Part shown: piece after piece, positions 1-9,743 of the stretch
How positions within the stretch are numbered: the first letter of the stretch is position 1
Layout: every line of letters begins with the position of its first letter
Assembly: GCA_004000515.1 (NCBI GenBank)
Contig: CP034537.1
Span: 6,655,501 to 6,719,500, forward strand
Length of the DNA stretch: 64,000 nucleotides
Direction: 5' to 3'
From: Pseudomonas poae
GTDB taxonomy: Bacteria > Pseudomonadota > Gammaproteobacteria > Pseudomonadales > Pseudomonadaceae
Notes under the pieces: model-generated
What the model was told of the DNA's origin: nothing
The model's input: the letters and a program-made list of their open reading frames with translations, nothing else
Database searches by the model: none
Translations under genes and position numbers: made by a program

Positions 1-2710
1 AGCCGATGATGTCGAATTGCGTGCCGGTGATCAGCAGCGCCAGCAACGCGCCGAGCGCTGCCGACAGCAAGGTCGAGAGGATCGTCACCGGGTGCACGAA
101 ACTCTCATACAAAATCCCCAGCATCAGGTACACCACCACAATCGCCGCCAATACCAGGAACACCTGGTTGGACAGCGACGCCTGGAATGTGGCCGCCGCG
201 CCTTCAAGGTTGGCCTGTACCGACAGCGGCAAGCCAACCTTGGCCTCGATGTCCTGCAGGCGCGTGACCGCAGCGCCCAACGTCTGCCCGGGTGCCAGGT
301 TGAACGACACATCGGCGTAGGGGAATTGCCCCAGGCGGTTGATGGTGACCGGCGCACGCACTACGTCCATGGTCGCCATGCTCGACAACGGCGCCACCCC
401 GCCGCCGGGAATATCCACGTACAAACCCGTGAGCAAATCCGGCAGGTTGTGCGGCGGATGGTCGGTGGCGATCACCACGTGGTACTGGTTGAGCTGGGTG
501 TAGATGGTCGACACCTGGCGCTGGCCGAAGGCGTCGTACAGCACATCGTCGATAGCCTGTGGGGTAATGCCCAGGCGTGAAGCGGTAGCGCGGTCGAAGG
601 TCAGTTTGATCTGGTTGCCGAACTGCATGGCCTGGCTTTGCACGTCGGTGAACATCGGGTCTTGCTTGATCGCCGCCAGCAGTTTGGTGGTCCATTGCTC
701 CAGCTCATCCGGGTCGGTGGCTTGCAGGCCCAGGCGGTAGCTGGTGGTGGACACCGTGGCGTCCAGGGTCAGGTCCTGCACCGAGTGCAGGTACAGGCGG
801 ATGCCGGCGTCGTCGGCGTTGGCATCCGCGAGGCGGCGGATCACAGCGGTGCTGCTGTCACGTTCGCCGCGTGGCTTGAGATTGATCAGCAGGTTGCCTT
901 GGTTGATGGTGGGGTTGGTCTGGTCGATCCCGACGAACGACGACAGGCTCTGCACCGCCGGGTCCTTGAGGATGCGCGCGGCCAGGCGTTGTTGCTCCAC
1001 CTGCATCTGCTGGAACGAGATGGTTGGTGAAGCCTGGGAGATACCCTGGATCAGGCCGGTGTCCTGGTCGGGGAAAAAGCCCTTCGGCATGATCACCAAC
1101 GTGAACAAGGTCAGCGCGGCGGTAAGCACCACCGAGATCAGCGTGAGGGTGCGGTGTGCCAATACCCAGTCCAGACCGCGGACGTAATGGCGGTTGATAC
1201 GGTCGAAGAAATCTGGTCGGCGCTCTTCATGTTTAGACTTGAGCATGCGCGCGCACATCATCGGCGTCAGCGTCAGCGAAATCACCGCCGAAATCACAAT
1301 GGTCACCGCCACCGTCATGGCGAACTCCCGGAACAACCGCCCGACCACATCGCCCATGAACAACAACGGGATCATCACCGCGATCAGCGCGATGGACAGC
1401 GAAATGATGGTGAAGCCGATCTGCTCCGCGCCTTTGAGCGCCGCCTGTAACGGCGTGTCGCCGGCCTCCAGGTAACGGGTGATGTTTTCGATCATCACGA
1501 TCGCGTCATCCACCACGAACCCGATGGCGATGGTCAACGCCATCAGCGTCAGGTTGTTGAGGGAAAAGCCCAGCGCGTAGGCCACTGCCAACGTGCCAAT
1601 CAACGTCAGCGGGATGGTGACGGCGGGAATGATAGTCGCCGGGATATTGCGCAGGAAAATGAAGATCACGATGACGACCAACAGGATCGCCAGGCCCAGT
1701 TCGTACTGCACATCGGTCACTGAGGCGCGGATGGTCTGGGTGCGGTCGGTCAGCACCGCGACCTTCAGGGTACCCGGCAAGCTGGCACGCAATTTGGGCA
1801 GCAGTTGTTGCACCCGGTCGACTACCTGGATCACGTTGGCGCCAGGTTGACGCTGGATATTCAGCACGATGGACGGCGTGTCGTTTGTCCAGGCGGCCTG
1901 GCGTGGGTTCTCCGGGCCTTGGGTGGAACTGGCGATCTGCGACAGGCGAATCGGCGCGCCGTTCTTGTAGGCGATCACCAGGTCGCGGTATTCCTCGGCC
2001 GACTGCAACTGGTCGTTGGCACCGATGGAATACGCCTGGAACTTGCCATCGATATTGCCCTTGGCCTGGTTGACGTTGGCGTTGCCCAGCGAAGTGCGCA
2101 AATCATCCAGCGACAGCCCCAGGCTGTTCAGCGCCGAGGTGTTGGCCTCGACCCGCACTGCCGGGCGTTGGCCGCCACTGATGGTCACCAGGCCGACGCC
2201 GGTGATCTGCGAGATCTTCTGCGCCAGGCGCGTGTCGGCCAGGTCTTCGACCTTGGTCAGCGGCAGCACGTCGGAGGTCAGCGACAGGGTCAGTACCGGC
2301 GCATCCGCCGGGTTGACCTTGCTGTACACCGGCGGGTACGGCAAGTTGGCCGGCAGGAAAGTGCCCGCCGCGTTGATCGCCGCCTGCACTTCCTGCTCGG
2401 CCACATCCAGCGACAACGACAGGTCAAATTGCAACGTGACCACCGAGGCGCCATCGGAACTGGTGGAGTTCATCGACTTGAGCCCCGGCATTTCGCCGAG
2501 CTGGCGCTCCAGCGGTGCAGTGATCGAGGAACTGACCACGTCCGGGCTGGCGCCAGGGTATTGGGTGAAGACCTGGATGGTCGGGTAGTCGACTTCGGGC
2601 AGCGCCGACACCGACAGCAAGTGATAGCCCAACAGGCCAAGCAACAGCACCGCGACCATCATCAGGGTGGTAGCAACAGGACGTTCGATAAAGGGCCGCG
2701 AAATGTTCAT
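1..2710 (-). CDS. RND efflux permease, MdtB/MuxB type (partial)
   Basis: Inner-membrane proton-driven multidrug efflux subunit of the RND (HAE1) family. The frame is open from an ATG at 2710 to the window edge, about 903 residues, so roughly the last 130 residues of a ~1030-residue protein are missing. The N-terminus [19 protein letters not shown] followed by [10 protein letters not shown] is typical of MdtB/Mux[14 protein letters not shown], decoded near 1480-1530, is the TM4 motif with the paired Asp of the proton relay. It begins 13 bases after the adaptor stop, so the two are co-transcribed. MdtB/MuxB normally pairs with a second permease (MdtC/MuxC), expected just outside. Substrate cannot be read from sequence. 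Confidence 0.93.
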   Translation of the reverse strand, partial: MNISRPFIERPVATTLMMVAVLLLGLLGYHLLSVSALPEVDYPTIQVFTQYPGASPDVVSSSITAPLERQLGEMPGLKSMNSTSSDGASVVTLQFDLSLSLDVAEQEVQAAINAAGTFLPANLPYPPVYSKVNPADAPVLTLSLTSDVLPLTKVEDLADTRLAQKISQITGVGLVTISGGQRPAVRVEANTSALNSLGLSLDDLRTSLGNANVNQAKGNIDGKFQAYSIGANDQLQSAEEYRDLVIAYKNGAPIRLSQIASSTQGPENPRQAAWTNDTPSIVLNIQRQPGANVIQVVDRVQQLLPKLRASLPGTLKVAVLTDRTQTIRASVTDVQYELGLAILLVVIVIFIFLRNIPATIIPAVTIPLTLIGTLAVAYALGFSLNNLTLMALTIAIGFVVDDAIVMIENITRYLEAGDTPLQAALKGAEQIGFTIISLSIALIAVMIPLLFMGDVVGRLFREFAMTVAVTIVISAVISLTLTPMMCARMLKSKHEERRPDFFDRINRHYVRGLDWVLAHRTLTLISVVLTAALTLFTLVIMPKGFFPDQDTGLIQGISQASPTISFQQMQVEQQRLAARILKDPAVQSLSSFVGIDQTNPTINQGNLLINLKPRGERDSSTAVIRRLADANADDAGIRLYLHSVQDLTLDATVSTTSYRLGLQATDPDELEQWTTKLLAAIKQDPMFTDVQSQAMQFGNQIKLTFDRATASRLGITPQAIDDVLYDAFGQRQVSTIYTQLNQYHVVIATDHPPHNLPDLLTGLYVDIPGGGVAPLSSMATMDVVRAPVTINRLGQFPYADVSFNLAPGQTLGAAVTRLQDIEAKVGLPLSVQANLEGAAATFQASLSNQVFLVLAAIVVVYLMLGILYESFVHPVTILSTLLSAALGALLALLITGTQFDIIG

Positions 2711-2723
2711 GTTCGACGACTCC

Positions 2724-3848
2724 TCACTGGGCGACGACCTTCACGGGCGATCCATCGTCCAGTTTGTCGGCCCCTTCGGTCACCACTTGCTCGCCCGGCT
2801 TGACGCCGTTGTCGAGGATCGCCGAAACATCGCCCATCGACGCGCCCGTCTTCACGTTGCGCAGGCTGGCCTTGTTGCCGTTGACCACAAACACGAAGTC
2901 GCCCTTGCTGCCGTGCTGGATCGCACGGGTGGGCACCACGGCCACCTGGCTCAAGGTGTCGGCTTTCAAGCGTGCGTTGACGAATTGGTTGGGAAACAGC
3001 GCATTGCCCGAGTCATCGAACTGCGCCTTGACCTTGATTGTGCCGGTGCTGGTGTCCACCTGGTTATCCAGCGCCAGCAGGTTGCCCGTGGCCAGCAGGG
3101 ACTTTTTATTGCGGTCGTACGCCAGCACCGTGACGCTGCCACGGGCCAGTGCCTGGTTGATCGCGCCAAGGTCATCCTCGGGCACGGCAAACACCACGGT
3201 GGCCGGGTTCATCTGGGTGATCACCACGATGCCAGTGGTGCTGGTGGTGGTGACGTAGTTTCCCGGGTCGACTTGGCGCAAACCGACCACGCCATCCACC
3301 GGCGAGGTGATGGTGCAGTAGCTCAGTTGCACTTCAAGGTTCTGCACATTGCCTTGGTCAGCGGCCACGGTGCCTTGTTGCTGCTGGACCAGGGAGGCCT
3401 GGGTGTCGAGGGTTTGTTGACTGGTGGAGCCGGCCTTGACCAGATCACGGTAGCGGGCAAGGTCGCGCTGGGCGTTGGCGAGTACCGCCTGGTCATGGGC
3501 CAAGGTGCCTTTGGCCACCGCCAGTTGCGCCTTGAGCGCGCGGTCGTCGATACGGGCGATCACCTGGCCCTTGCTGACGTGCTGGCCTTCCTTGAATTCG
3601 ACGCTGCTGAGGATGCCATCAACCTGGCTGACCACGGTGACACTGCGGGTTGGCGTCACGGTGCCAAGGGCGTCGATATAGACCGGCACGTCCTGCAACA
3701 CCACCGGCACCACAGCGACCGGCTCACCGGGAGACGGCGGTTTGGCTTTGGGCGCGCCGCCCAAAAAATGCAGGCCCAGGGCAATCACCAACACCACCAG
3801 CACGGCGCCGATGATCCAGGCGAACGTACGTCGTTTGCGTTTCTCCAC
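2724..3848 (-). CDS. RND efflux membrane fusion protein, MdtA/MuxA type
   Basis: Periplasmic adaptor (374 aa) linking the RND permease to an outer-membrane channel. It has an N-terminal membrane anchor (residues ~9-28, hydrophobic after a KRKRR stretch). A lipoyl/barrel-sandwich half follows with [16 protein letters not shown] near residue 65. Next come an alpha-hairpin rich in Gln/Ala (~100-170), the second lipoyl half ([16 protein letters not shown]) and a beta-barrel. The start is a GTG at 3848, the first possible codon giving the cytosolic basic segment. The gene is divergent from a TetR regulator and lies directly upstream of the permease gene. Length and motifs match MdtA/MuxA; the specific pump is not identified. 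Confidence 0.92.
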   Translation of the reverse strand: MEKRKRRTFAWIIGAVLVVLVIALGLHFLGGAPKAKPPSPGEPVAVVPVVLQDVPVYIDALGTVTPTRSVTVVSQVDGILSSVEFKEGQHVSKGQVIARIDDRALKAQLAVAKGTLAHDQAVLANAQRDLARYRDLVKAGSTSQQTLDTQASLVQQQQGTVAADQGNVQNLEVQLSYCTITSPVDGVVGLRQVDPGNYVTTTSTTGIVVITQMNPATVVFAVPEDDLGAINQALARGSVTVLAYDRNKKSLLATGNLLALDNQVDTSTGTIKVKAQFDDSGNALFPNQFVNARLKADTLSQVAVVPTRAIQHGSKGDFVFVVNGNKASLRNVKTGASMGDVSAILDNGVKPGEQVVTEGADKLDDGSPVKVVAQ

Positions 3849-3943
3849 GGTTTCTCACTCGAAAGCCGAATACTAGGTTGACCTGAACTCTAGCAGCCTG
3901 CCCGACGCCTGCCTGTACTACCTTGAATGCGTTCAGCCTCAAG

Positions 3944-3958
3944 ACAGACGATGTCTGT
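3944..3958. promoter_or_regulatory. Perfect 6-3-6 inverted repeat, candidate TetR operator
   Basis: ACAGAC-GAT-GTCTGT lies in the intergenic region between the divergent adaptor and TetR genes, where an autoregulating TetR repressor would bind. Assignment to this regulator is inference from position and symmetry. Confidence 0.5.
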
Positions 3959-3963
3959 GTAAC

Positions 3964-3980
3964 GCCCGTGGTACACGGGC
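3964..3980. promoter_or_regulatory. Perfect 7-3-7 inverted repeat in the pump/regulator promoter region
   Basis: GCCCGTG-GTA-CACGGGC, six bases after the preceding palindrome. It could be a second operator half of the divergent promoter or an mRNA hairpin. Not assignable further by eye. Confidence 0.45.
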
Positions 3981-3997
3981 TGCGGCACGATTCTTGA

Positions 3998-4011
3998 GCG
4001 CTGCGCAGCGC
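3998..4011. promoter_or_regulatory. Perfect 14-bp palindrome just upstream of the TetR gene
   Basis: GCGCTGCGCAGCGC is self-complementary and ends 10 bases before the first possible ATG (4022) and 49 before the preferred one (4061). It may be an operator or a leader hairpin. Confidence 0.4.
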
Positions 4012-4060
4012 CGGTGCTACCATGCGCAACCGCCAGTCTTGGCAAGGAAATTCCAGGTTT

Positions 4061-4666
4061 ATGAGCAGCATTCGCGAGCGTAATAAAGAAAAAATCCTGC
4101 GGGCGGCGAGCGAGGAGTTTGCCGACAAGGGCTTCGCCGCGACCAAAACCAGCGACATCGCCGCCAAGGCCGGGCTGCCCAAGCCCAACGTCTATTACTA
4201 CTTCAAGTCCAAGGACAACCTCTACCGCGAGGTGCTCGAAAGCATTATCGAGCCGATCCTGGCCGCTTCCACGCCGTTCAACCCGGAGGGCGAGCCCAAG
4301 GAAGTGCTGAGCAATTACATCCGCTCAAAAATCCGCATTTCCCGCGACCTGCCGTTCGCCTCCAAGGTCTTTGCCAGCGAAATCATGCACGGCGCCCCGC
4401 ACCTCAGCGCTGACCAGGTCGAGCAACTCAACGCCCAGGCCAAGCACAACATCACGTGCATCCAGAACTGGGTAGATCGCGGCCTGATCGCGGCCATTGA
4501 CCCCAACCACTTGATGTTCAGCATCTGGGCGGCGACGCAGACGTATGCGGATTTTGACTGGCAGATTTCGGCAGTGACCGGGAAGGCCAAGCTGGATGAA
4601 GCGGATTATGAAGCGGCGGCGCAGACGATTATTCGGTTGGTGCTCAAAGGGTGTGAGCCGGACTGA
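4061..4666 (+). CDS. TetR-family transcriptional regulator (RutR-like)
   Basis: One-component repressor-type regulator of 201 aa. Residues ~10-55 form the TetR helix-turn-helix (KILRAASEEFADKGF, then TSDIAAKAGLPKPNVYYYF). The C-terminal half resembles the RutR/YcdC ligand-binding domain (QVEQLNAQAKHNITCIQNW, IWAATQTYADFDWQ). The start at 4061 (MSSIRERNKEK) is preferred because the TetR fold begins there and AAGGA lies upstream. An in-frame ATG at 4022 would add 13 residues with no visible family support. It is divergent from the RND pump genes, which suggests it controls them, but RutR-like proteins elsewhere respond to pyrimidines, so the effector is open. Confidence 0.85.
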   Translation: MSSIRERNKEKILRAASEEFADKGFAATKTSDIAAKAGLPKPNVYYYFKSKDNLYREVLESIIEPILAASTPFNPEGEPKEVLSNYIRSKIRISRDLPFASKVFASEIMHGAPHLSADQVEQLNAQAKHNITCIQNWVDRGLIAAIDPNHLMFSIWAATQTYADFDWQISAVTGKAKLDEADYEAAAQTIIRLVLKGCEPD

Positions 4667-4687
4667 GAGACCGGGGTGCCTGTGGGA

Positions 4688-4780
4688 TTCGCGAGCAAGC
4701 CCGCTCCCACATTTGATCCGCGCCAGACATAAATTGTCGAAACACTGGAGATCGAGTGTGGGAGCGGGCTTGCTCGCGAA
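4688..4780. repeat. REP pair (REPIN), upstream of the RAYT gene
   Basis: TTCGCGAGCAAGCCCGCTCC (4688-4712) and its inverted copy (4755-4780) lie about 40 bases apart, forming a long hairpin. The REP core GTGGGAGCGGGCTTGCTCGC is the family bracketing the transposase at 4877. Confidence 0.85.
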
Positions 4781-4876
4781 AGCGCCCTCCCAGACACATC
4801 CTGCCAAAAGCCTACCCATCAGCATCAACCACCCACATCTAGCCTCTCAGAACCCCCACTGAAGAGAGGCCATGGA

Positions 4877-5335
4877 ATGCCTGAACTTGCTACCTCATAC
4901 CGCCTGCGTATCGGGCGGTTCAGCGAACGCAATCGCATTTATCTGATCACCACCAACACCCACGAACGTGTGCCAATTTTCAGTAACTTTCATCTGGGCC
5001 GCTTGGTGGTTTGGCAATTTAGACTCGCTCACTATAAAGGCTTGGCGAACTCCTTGGCATGGGTGGTGATGCCTGACCATTTCCACTGGCTGGTCGAACT
5101 GCAAAAGGGCTCATTAGGCGATTTGATGTGCCAGGTGAAATCCAACAGTACCCGAAGTGTGAATGGCGCCACAGGCCGTAAAGGCCGCCTTTGGCAAACA
5201 AGCTTTCATGACCGGGCACTGCGAAAAGAGGATGACTTGGTGAAAATGGCTCGGTATGTGGTGGCCAATCCTTTGCGGGCAGGCTTGGTGAAGCGAGTTG
5301 GCGACTATCCGCTGTGGGATGCGATTTGGGTTTAG
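4877..5335 (+). CDS. REP-associated tyrosine transposase (RAYT)
   Basis: Single-strand DNA transposase-like protein of the IS200/IS605-related Y1 family that processes REP sequences; 152 aa. The HUH metal site is in MPDHFHWL (His68 and His70) and the catalytic tyrosine is Tyr127 in ARYVVANPLRAGLV, a context typical of RAYTs. GAGAGG sits just upstream of the ATG at 4877. The gene is a single copy flanked on each side by an inverted REP pair of the same type (4688-4780 and 5356-5429), the canonical arrangement of a RAYT with its cognate REPs. RAYTs are normally domesticated, non-spreading genes that help disperse REPINs. Confidence 0.93.
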   Translation: MPELATSYRLRIGRFSERNRIYLITTNTHERVPIFSNFHLGRLVVWQFRLAHYKGLANSLAWVVMPDHFHWLVELQKGSLGDLMCQVKSNSTRSVNGATGRKGRLWQTSFHDRALRKEDDLVKMARYVVANPLRAGLVKRVGDYPLWDAIWV

Positions 5336-5355
5336 AGCAGAGACCGAGTTGCCCC

Positions 5356-5429
5356 TTCGCGAGCAAGCCCGCTCCCACATTTGACCGAGTTTCAACTTTG
5401 AAATGCAGTCAAATGTGGGAGCGGGCTTA
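5356..5429. repeat. REP pair downstream of the RAYT gene
   Basis: A full REP (5356-5380) and an inverted, truncated copy (5413-5429, reading to GGGCTTA) flank the 3' side of the RAYT gene. The second copy abuts the 3' end of the glcG-like gene. Confidence 0.8.
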
Positions 5430-5442
5430 AGTCACATTACAA

Positions 5443-5882
5443 TCAAGCCGAAACCCCCGCATCCGCCAACAACCCCACCCCTCTATCGCCGTGATCGCAC
5501 ACTGCTCGTCAATATCCGACGTATCCCCGCTGATCCCGATCGCCCCCAGCACCACCCCATCCTGATTCCGAATCAACACCCCACCCGGTGCCGGCACCAC
5601 GCTGCCCTGCCCCAGGCTGTTCAACGCCGCGATAAATGCCGGGCGTTGCTGCGCGTCCAGTGCCAGCAAACGTGAGCCCTTGCCCAGCGCAATCGCGCCC
5701 CAGGCCTTGCCGATGGCGATCTGCGGGCGCAACAGGCTGGCGCCGTCTTCCCGTTGCAGGGTGACGAGATGGCCGCCGCTGTCGAGCACCGCAATGGTCA
5801 GCGGCGCCGCCGAAATGGTGCGCCCTGCGGTGAGGGCCTGGCTGGCCAGTTGGGTGGCAATTTTCAAGGTTAAAGCGCTCAT
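5443..5882 (-). CDS. GlcG/HbpS-like (DUF336) protein, frameshifted near its end
   Basis: Small (~146 aa) GlcG/HbpS-family protein; members bind haem or accompany glycolate/glyoxylate catabolism. Family motifs are IAVLDSGGHLVTLQREDGA, GKAWGAIALG and PAPGGVLIRNQDGVVLGAIG followed by the SGDTSDIDEQCA segment. As sequenced, the frame leaves the family at ...AIEGWGC and runs to 5427 into a REP. Adding one G in the run at 5478-5481 gives ...AIEGVGLLADAGVSA and a stop at 5443, clear of the REP, so a base is probably missing. The gene is divergent from gcl and shares its regulatory region. A role in the glyoxylate pathway is inferred from context. Confidence 0.85.
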
Positions 5883-5973
5883 GGTGCCGTCCTTATCTTG
5901 TTATGGAAAAACGGGTGGAGACCTAAAAGATCAGATGCTCGATCAAACAAATAGAACACAATGACATTTGTTT

Positions 5974-5983
5974 TTGTATACAA
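5974..5983. promoter_or_regulatory. TTGTATACAA palindrome, candidate GntR-type operator 1
   Basis: Perfect 10-bp palindrome in the glcG-gcl intergenic region, identical to a second copy 127 bases away (6101-6110). This short TGTATACA-centred symmetry is like operators of GntR/FCD regulators. The glyoxylate-carboligase regulator GclR of P. putida is, as I recall, a GntR-family protein. Confidence 0.55.
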
Positions 5984-6100
5984 TATTTTCGCACAAACCT
6001 TCCATACGTCGAAAAATGCCTTCCGACGAACGCAAAGGCCTGCCAATAAAATGGATTGACCTGCGCAGCTCGCCGTGAATACACTTTGTCCAGACACCAC

Positions 6101-6110
6101 TTGTATACAA
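6101..6110. promoter_or_regulatory. TTGTATACAA palindrome, candidate GntR-type operator 2
   Basis: Second identical copy, 27 bases before the gcl start codon. The centre-to-centre distance of 127 bp is close to a whole number of helical turns, which would suit looping by one repressor. Confidence 0.55.
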
Positions 6111-6137
6111 TTACAAAACGCAAGAGGCACCAAAACC

Positions 6138-7913
6138 ATGAGCAAAATGAGAGCAATCGAAGCCGCAGTCCTGGTGATGCGCCGTGAAGGCGTGGACACC
6201 GCCTTCGGTATCCCAGGCGCCGCGATCAACCCGCTGTACTCGGCCTTGCAGAAGGTGGGTGGCATCGATCACGTCCTTGCTCGCCACGTTGAAGGCGCCT
6301 CCCACATGGCCGAGGGTTACACCCGCACCAAGGCCGGCAACATCGGCGTGTGCATCGGTACTTCGGGCCCGGCGGGCACCGACATGGTCACCGGCCTGTA
6401 CAGCGCCTCGGCGGACTCGATTCCGATCCTGTGCATCACTGGCCAGGCCCCGCGTGCACGTATGCACAAGGAAGACTTCCAGGCCGTGGACATCACCAGC
6501 ATTGTCAAGCCGGTGACCAAGTGGGCAACCACTGTCTTGGAACCCGGCCAAGTGCCGTACGCGTTCCAGAAAGCCTTCTACGAAATGCGCTCCGGCCGCC
6601 CAGGCCCAGTGCTGATCGACCTGCCGTTCGACGTGCAGATGGCCGAGATCGAATTCGACATCGATGCCTACCAGCCGCTGCCCCTGGCCAAGCCATTGGC
6701 GACCCGCGTGCAGGTCGAGAAAGCCCTGGCCCTGCTCGACCAGGCTGAGCGCCCATTGCTGGTCAGCGGCGGTGGCGTGATCAACGCCGACGCCAGCGAG
6801 CTGCTGGTGGAGTTCGCTGAATTGACCGGCATTCCAGTGATCCCGACCCTGATGGGCTGGGGCACGATCCCCGACGATCACCCGCAGATGGTCGGCATGG
6901 TTGGCCTGCAAACCTCCCATCGCTACGGCAACGCGACGATGCTCAAGTCGGACGTGGTGCTGGGTATCGGTAACCGTTGGGCCAACCGTCACACCGGTTC
7001 GGTTGAGGTGTACACCGAAGGTCGCAAGTTCATTCACGTCGACATCGAGCCGACGCAAATCGGTCGCGTATTCACCCCGGACCTGGGCATCGTGTCCGAC
7101 GCCGGTTCCGCACTGACGATGTTCATCGAGGTCGCCCGCGAGTGGAAAGCCGCCGGCAAGCTCAAGGACCGCAGCGCCTGGTTGAACGACTGCCAGCAGC
7201 GCAAGGCCACCCTGCACCGCAAGACTCACTTCGACAACGTGCCGGTCAAGCCGCAACGCGTCTACGAAGAGATGAACCAAGTGTTCGGCAAAGACACCTG
7301 CTACGTCAGCACCATCGGCCTGTCGCAGATTGCCGGCGCGCAGTTCCTACACGTGTACAAGCCTCGCCATTGGATCAACTGCGGCCAGGCCGGCCCGCTG
7401 GGCTGGACCATTCCGGCCGCCCTCGGCGTGGTCAAGGCCGACCCGAGCCGCAAGGTGGTGGCACTGTCCGGCGACTATGACTTCCAGTTCATGATCGAAG
7501 AACTGGCCGTGGGCGCGCAGTTCAAGCTGCCGTACATCCACGTGGTGGTGAACAACTCCTACCTGGGGCTGATCCGCCAGGCGCAGCGTGGTTTCGAGAT
7601 GGATTACTGCGTGCAGCTGTCCTTCGACAACCTCAACGCACCGGAACTGAACGGCTATGGCGTCGACCACGTCGCCGTTGCCGAAGGCCTCGGTTGCAAG
7701 GCACTGCGTGTGTTTGAACCGGGCCAGATCCAGCCGGCCTTGCGCAAGGCACAAGAGATGATCGAAGAGTTCAAGGTGCCAGTGATCGTCGAGATCATCC
7801 TGGAGCGCGTGACCAATATTTCCATGGGCACCGAGATCAACGCCGTCAACGAATTCGAAGATCTGGCACTGGTGGGCAATGACGCGCCGACCGCTATTTC
7901 CCTGCTCGATTAA
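6138..7913 (+). CDS. gcl: Glyoxylate carboligase (tartronate-semialdehyde synthase)
   Basis: ThDP- and FAD-dependent enzyme that joins two glyoxylates into tartronate semialdehyde with CO2 release; 591 aa, as in E. coli (593). The N-terminal ThDP domain carries ARHVEGASH with Val51 in place of the usual catalytic Glu, a hallmark of Gcl. The C-terminal ThDP-binding region has [12 protein letters not shown] followed by [12 protein letters not shown]. The start at 6138 ([11 protein letters not shown], after AAGAGG) is chosen over an in-frame ATG at 6075 that adds 21 non-family residues spanning an operator. It is first gene of the gcl-hyi-glxR-ttuD-pykF operon that carries glyoxylate to pyruvate. 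Confidence 0.98.
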   Translation: MSKMRAIEAAVLVMRREGVDTAFGIPGAAINPLYSALQKVGGIDHVLARHVEGASHMAEGYTRTKAGNIGVCIGTSGPAGTDMVTGLYSASADSIPILCITGQAPRARMHKEDFQAVDITSIVKPVTKWATTVLEPGQVPYAFQKAFYEMRSGRPGPVLIDLPFDVQMAEIEFDIDAYQPLPLAKPLATRVQVEKALALLDQAERPLLVSGGGVINADASELLVEFAELTGIPVIPTLMGWGTIPDDHPQMVGMVGLQTSHRYGNATMLKSDVVLGIGNRWANRHTGSVEVYTEGRKFIHVDIEPTQIGRVFTPDLGIVSDAGSALTMFIEVAREWKAAGKLKDRSAWLNDCQQRKATLHRKTHFDNVPVKPQRVYEEMNQVFGKDTCYVSTIGLSQIAGAQFLHVYKPRHWINCGQAGPLGWTIPAALGVVKADPSRKVVALSGDYDFQFMIEELAVGAQFKLPYIHVVVNNSYLGLIRQAQRGFEMDYCVQLSFDNLNAPELNGYGVDHVAVAEGLGCKALRVFEPGQIQPALRKAQEMIEEFKVPVIVEIILERVTNISMGTEINAVNEFEDLALVGNDAPTAISLLD

Positions 7914-7923
7914 GGAGAACCCT

Positions 7924-8706
7924 ATGCCGCGTTTTGCCGCCAACCTGTCCATGCTGTTCACCGAGCAGGACTTTCTTGCTCGATTCAAAGCGGCCGCCGA
8001 GGCGGGCTTCGAAGGTGTCGAGTACCTGTTCCCCTACGAATTCAGCTCGGCTGAAATAAAGGCACATCTCGACGCCAACGGCCTGACCCAAGTGCTGTTC
8101 AACCTGCCGGCCGGTGACTGGGCCAAGGGCGAACGCGGCCTGGCATGCCACCCGGATCGGGTCGAGGAGTTCCGCGCCGGGGTCAACCTGGCCATCGCCT
8201 ACGCCCAAGTGCTGGGCAACACCCAGATCAACTGCCTGGCGGGTATTCGCCCTGCCGGTGTCGATGACGAAACCCTGGAAAAAACCTTCGTCGCCAACCT
8301 CAAGTACGCCGCCGACAAGCTGCAAGCGGTGGGGATCAAGCTGGTGATGGAGATGATCAACACCCGCGACATCCCGGGTTTCTACCTGAACAACACGGCC
8401 CAAGCCCTGTCGATTCGCGAGCAGGTGGGCAGCGCCAACCTGTTCCTGCAGTACGACATCTATCACATGCAAATCATGGAAGGCGACCTGGCCCGCACCA
8501 TGGCCGCGCACCTGGGTGAAATCAACCACATCCAGTTGGCGGATAACCCAGGGCGCAACGAGCCAGGCACCGGTGAGATCAACTATCGCTTCCTGTTCGA
8601 ACACTTGGACCGCATTGGTTACCAGGGCTGGGTGGGTTGCGAATACAAGCCGCTGACCACCACCGAAGCCGGCCTTGGCTGGCTCAAGACCCACAACGCG
8701 ATCTAA
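7924..8706 (+). CDS. hyi: Hydroxypyruvate isomerase
   Basis: Interconverts hydroxypyruvate and tartronate semialdehyde; 260 aa, close to the E. coli enzyme (258). TIM-barrel sugar-phosphate-isomerase-type fold with MPRFAANLSMLFTE at the start. Metal-ligand segments are visible: VMEMINTRDIPGFYL, LQYDIYHMQIMEGD, HIQLADNPGRNEPGTGEI and GCEYKPL. The ATG at 7924 follows AAGGAG with good spacing and lies 10 bases after the gcl stop; earlier in-frame codons lie within gcl. It sits between gcl and glxR, as in other pseudomonads. Confidence 0.96.
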   Translation: MPRFAANLSMLFTEQDFLARFKAAAEAGFEGVEYLFPYEFSSAEIKAHLDANGLTQVLFNLPAGDWAKGERGLACHPDRVEEFRAGVNLAIAYAQVLGNTQINCLAGIRPAGVDDETLEKTFVANLKYAADKLQAVGIKLVMEMINTRDIPGFYLNNTAQALSIREQVGSANLFLQYDIYHMQIMEGDLARTMAAHLGEINHIQLADNPGRNEPGTGEINYRFLFEHLDRIGYQGWVGCEYKPLTTTEAGLGWLKTHNAI

Positions 8707-8725
8707 CCGACACAACACAAAAAAA

Positions 8726-8814
8726 ATGTGGGAGCTGGCTTGCCTGCGATGCAGACACCTCGGTCTTCGCGTCGCACTGCGGTGATGCCATCGCAGGCAA
8801 GCCAGCTCCCACAT
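8726..8814. repeat. REP pair (REPIN) between hyi and glxR
   Basis: Inverted copies of ATGTGGGAGCTGGCTTGCCT extended by GCGATGC (8726-8752 and 8787-8814) form a long hairpin inside the gcl operon. The GCTGGCTTGCCTGCGAT variant differs from the REPs around the RAYT gene. Confidence 0.9.
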
Positions 8815-8831
8815 AACAAGAGGAATTTCTC

Positions 8832-9721
8832 ATGGCTAAAATCGGATTTATCGGCACCGGCATCATGGGCCAACCCATGGCCGCCAACCTGCAAAAAGCA
8901 GGTCACCAACTGTTCCTCTCCGAGCACCACGGCAAGGCCCCACAAGCGTTGATCGACGCCGGCGCCATCGCCTTGGCCAGCCCGCAGCAAGTGGCCCAGG
9001 AAGCCGAGTTCATCATCGTGATGGTGCCCGACACCCCGCAGGTCGATGATGTGCTGTTCCGCGCCGACGGAGTGGCCGCTGGCCTGTCGCCGAACAAAGT
9101 GGTGATCGACATGAGTTCGATCTCCCCACCGCCACCAAGGCATTTGCCGCCAAGATCAACGGGACCGGCGCCCAGTACCTGGACGCCCCAGTGTCCGGCG
9201 GTGAGGTCGGCGCCAAGGCTGGCAGCCTGAGCATCATGATCGGTGGCGAGCCGCAGACCTTCGAACGCGCCCTGCCGCTGTTCCAGGCCATGGGCAAGAA
9301 CATCACCCTGGTGGGCGGCAATGGCGACGGCCAGACCGCCAAGGTGGCCAACCAGATCATCGTTGCGCTGAACATCCAGGCGGTAGCCGAAGCGCTGCTG
9401 TTCGCCTCCAAGAACGGTTCGGATCCGGCCAAGGTGCGTGAAGCACTGATGGGTGGTTTTGCTTCGTCGAAGATTTTGGAAGTGCATGGCGAACGCATGA
9501 TCAAGGGCACCTTCGATCCGGGCTTCCGTATCAACCTGCACCAGAAGGATTTGAACCTGGCGTTGGCCGGTGCCAAGGAGCTGGGGATCAACCTGCCGAA
9601 CACCGCTGGCACACAACAGGTGTTCAGTACGTGCACGGCAATTGGTGGCGGCAATTGGGACCACTCGGCGCTGATCAAGGGCCTGGAACATATGGCCAAC
9701 TTCTCGATCCGCGATAAGTAA
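8832..9721 (+). CDS. glxR: Tartronate semialdehyde reductase, frameshifted
   Basis: NADH-dependent 2-hydroxy-3-oxopropionate reductase giving D-glycerate, ~296 aa, beta-hydroxyacid dehydrogenase family. The Rossmann motif GFIGTGIMGQPMA is at residues 5-17. The substrate-binding DAPVSGGEVGAKAG follows the break, and the catalytic Lys lies in GNGDGQTAKVANQ. The frame shifts at the C run 9124-9127: adding one C turns SPPPPRHLPP into SPTATKAFAAKINGTG and joins the two halves without loss. Start ATG 8832 follows AGAGGA. It lies between two REPINs in the gcl operon. A base missing from the sequence is likelier than true inactivation. Confidence 0.93.
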
Positions 9722-9743
9722 CACCCTCTGAAATGCAATCCAG

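Noticed and set aside
1805..3881. Two long plus-strand open frames (332 and 404 codons)
   Set aside because: They lie opposite the RND permease and adaptor genes and show no domain or signal; antisense shadows.
6138..6200. Glycine or other riboswitch ahead of gcl
   Set aside because: The leader between the operator at 6101-6110 and the start is only 27 bases, too short for a known aptamer.
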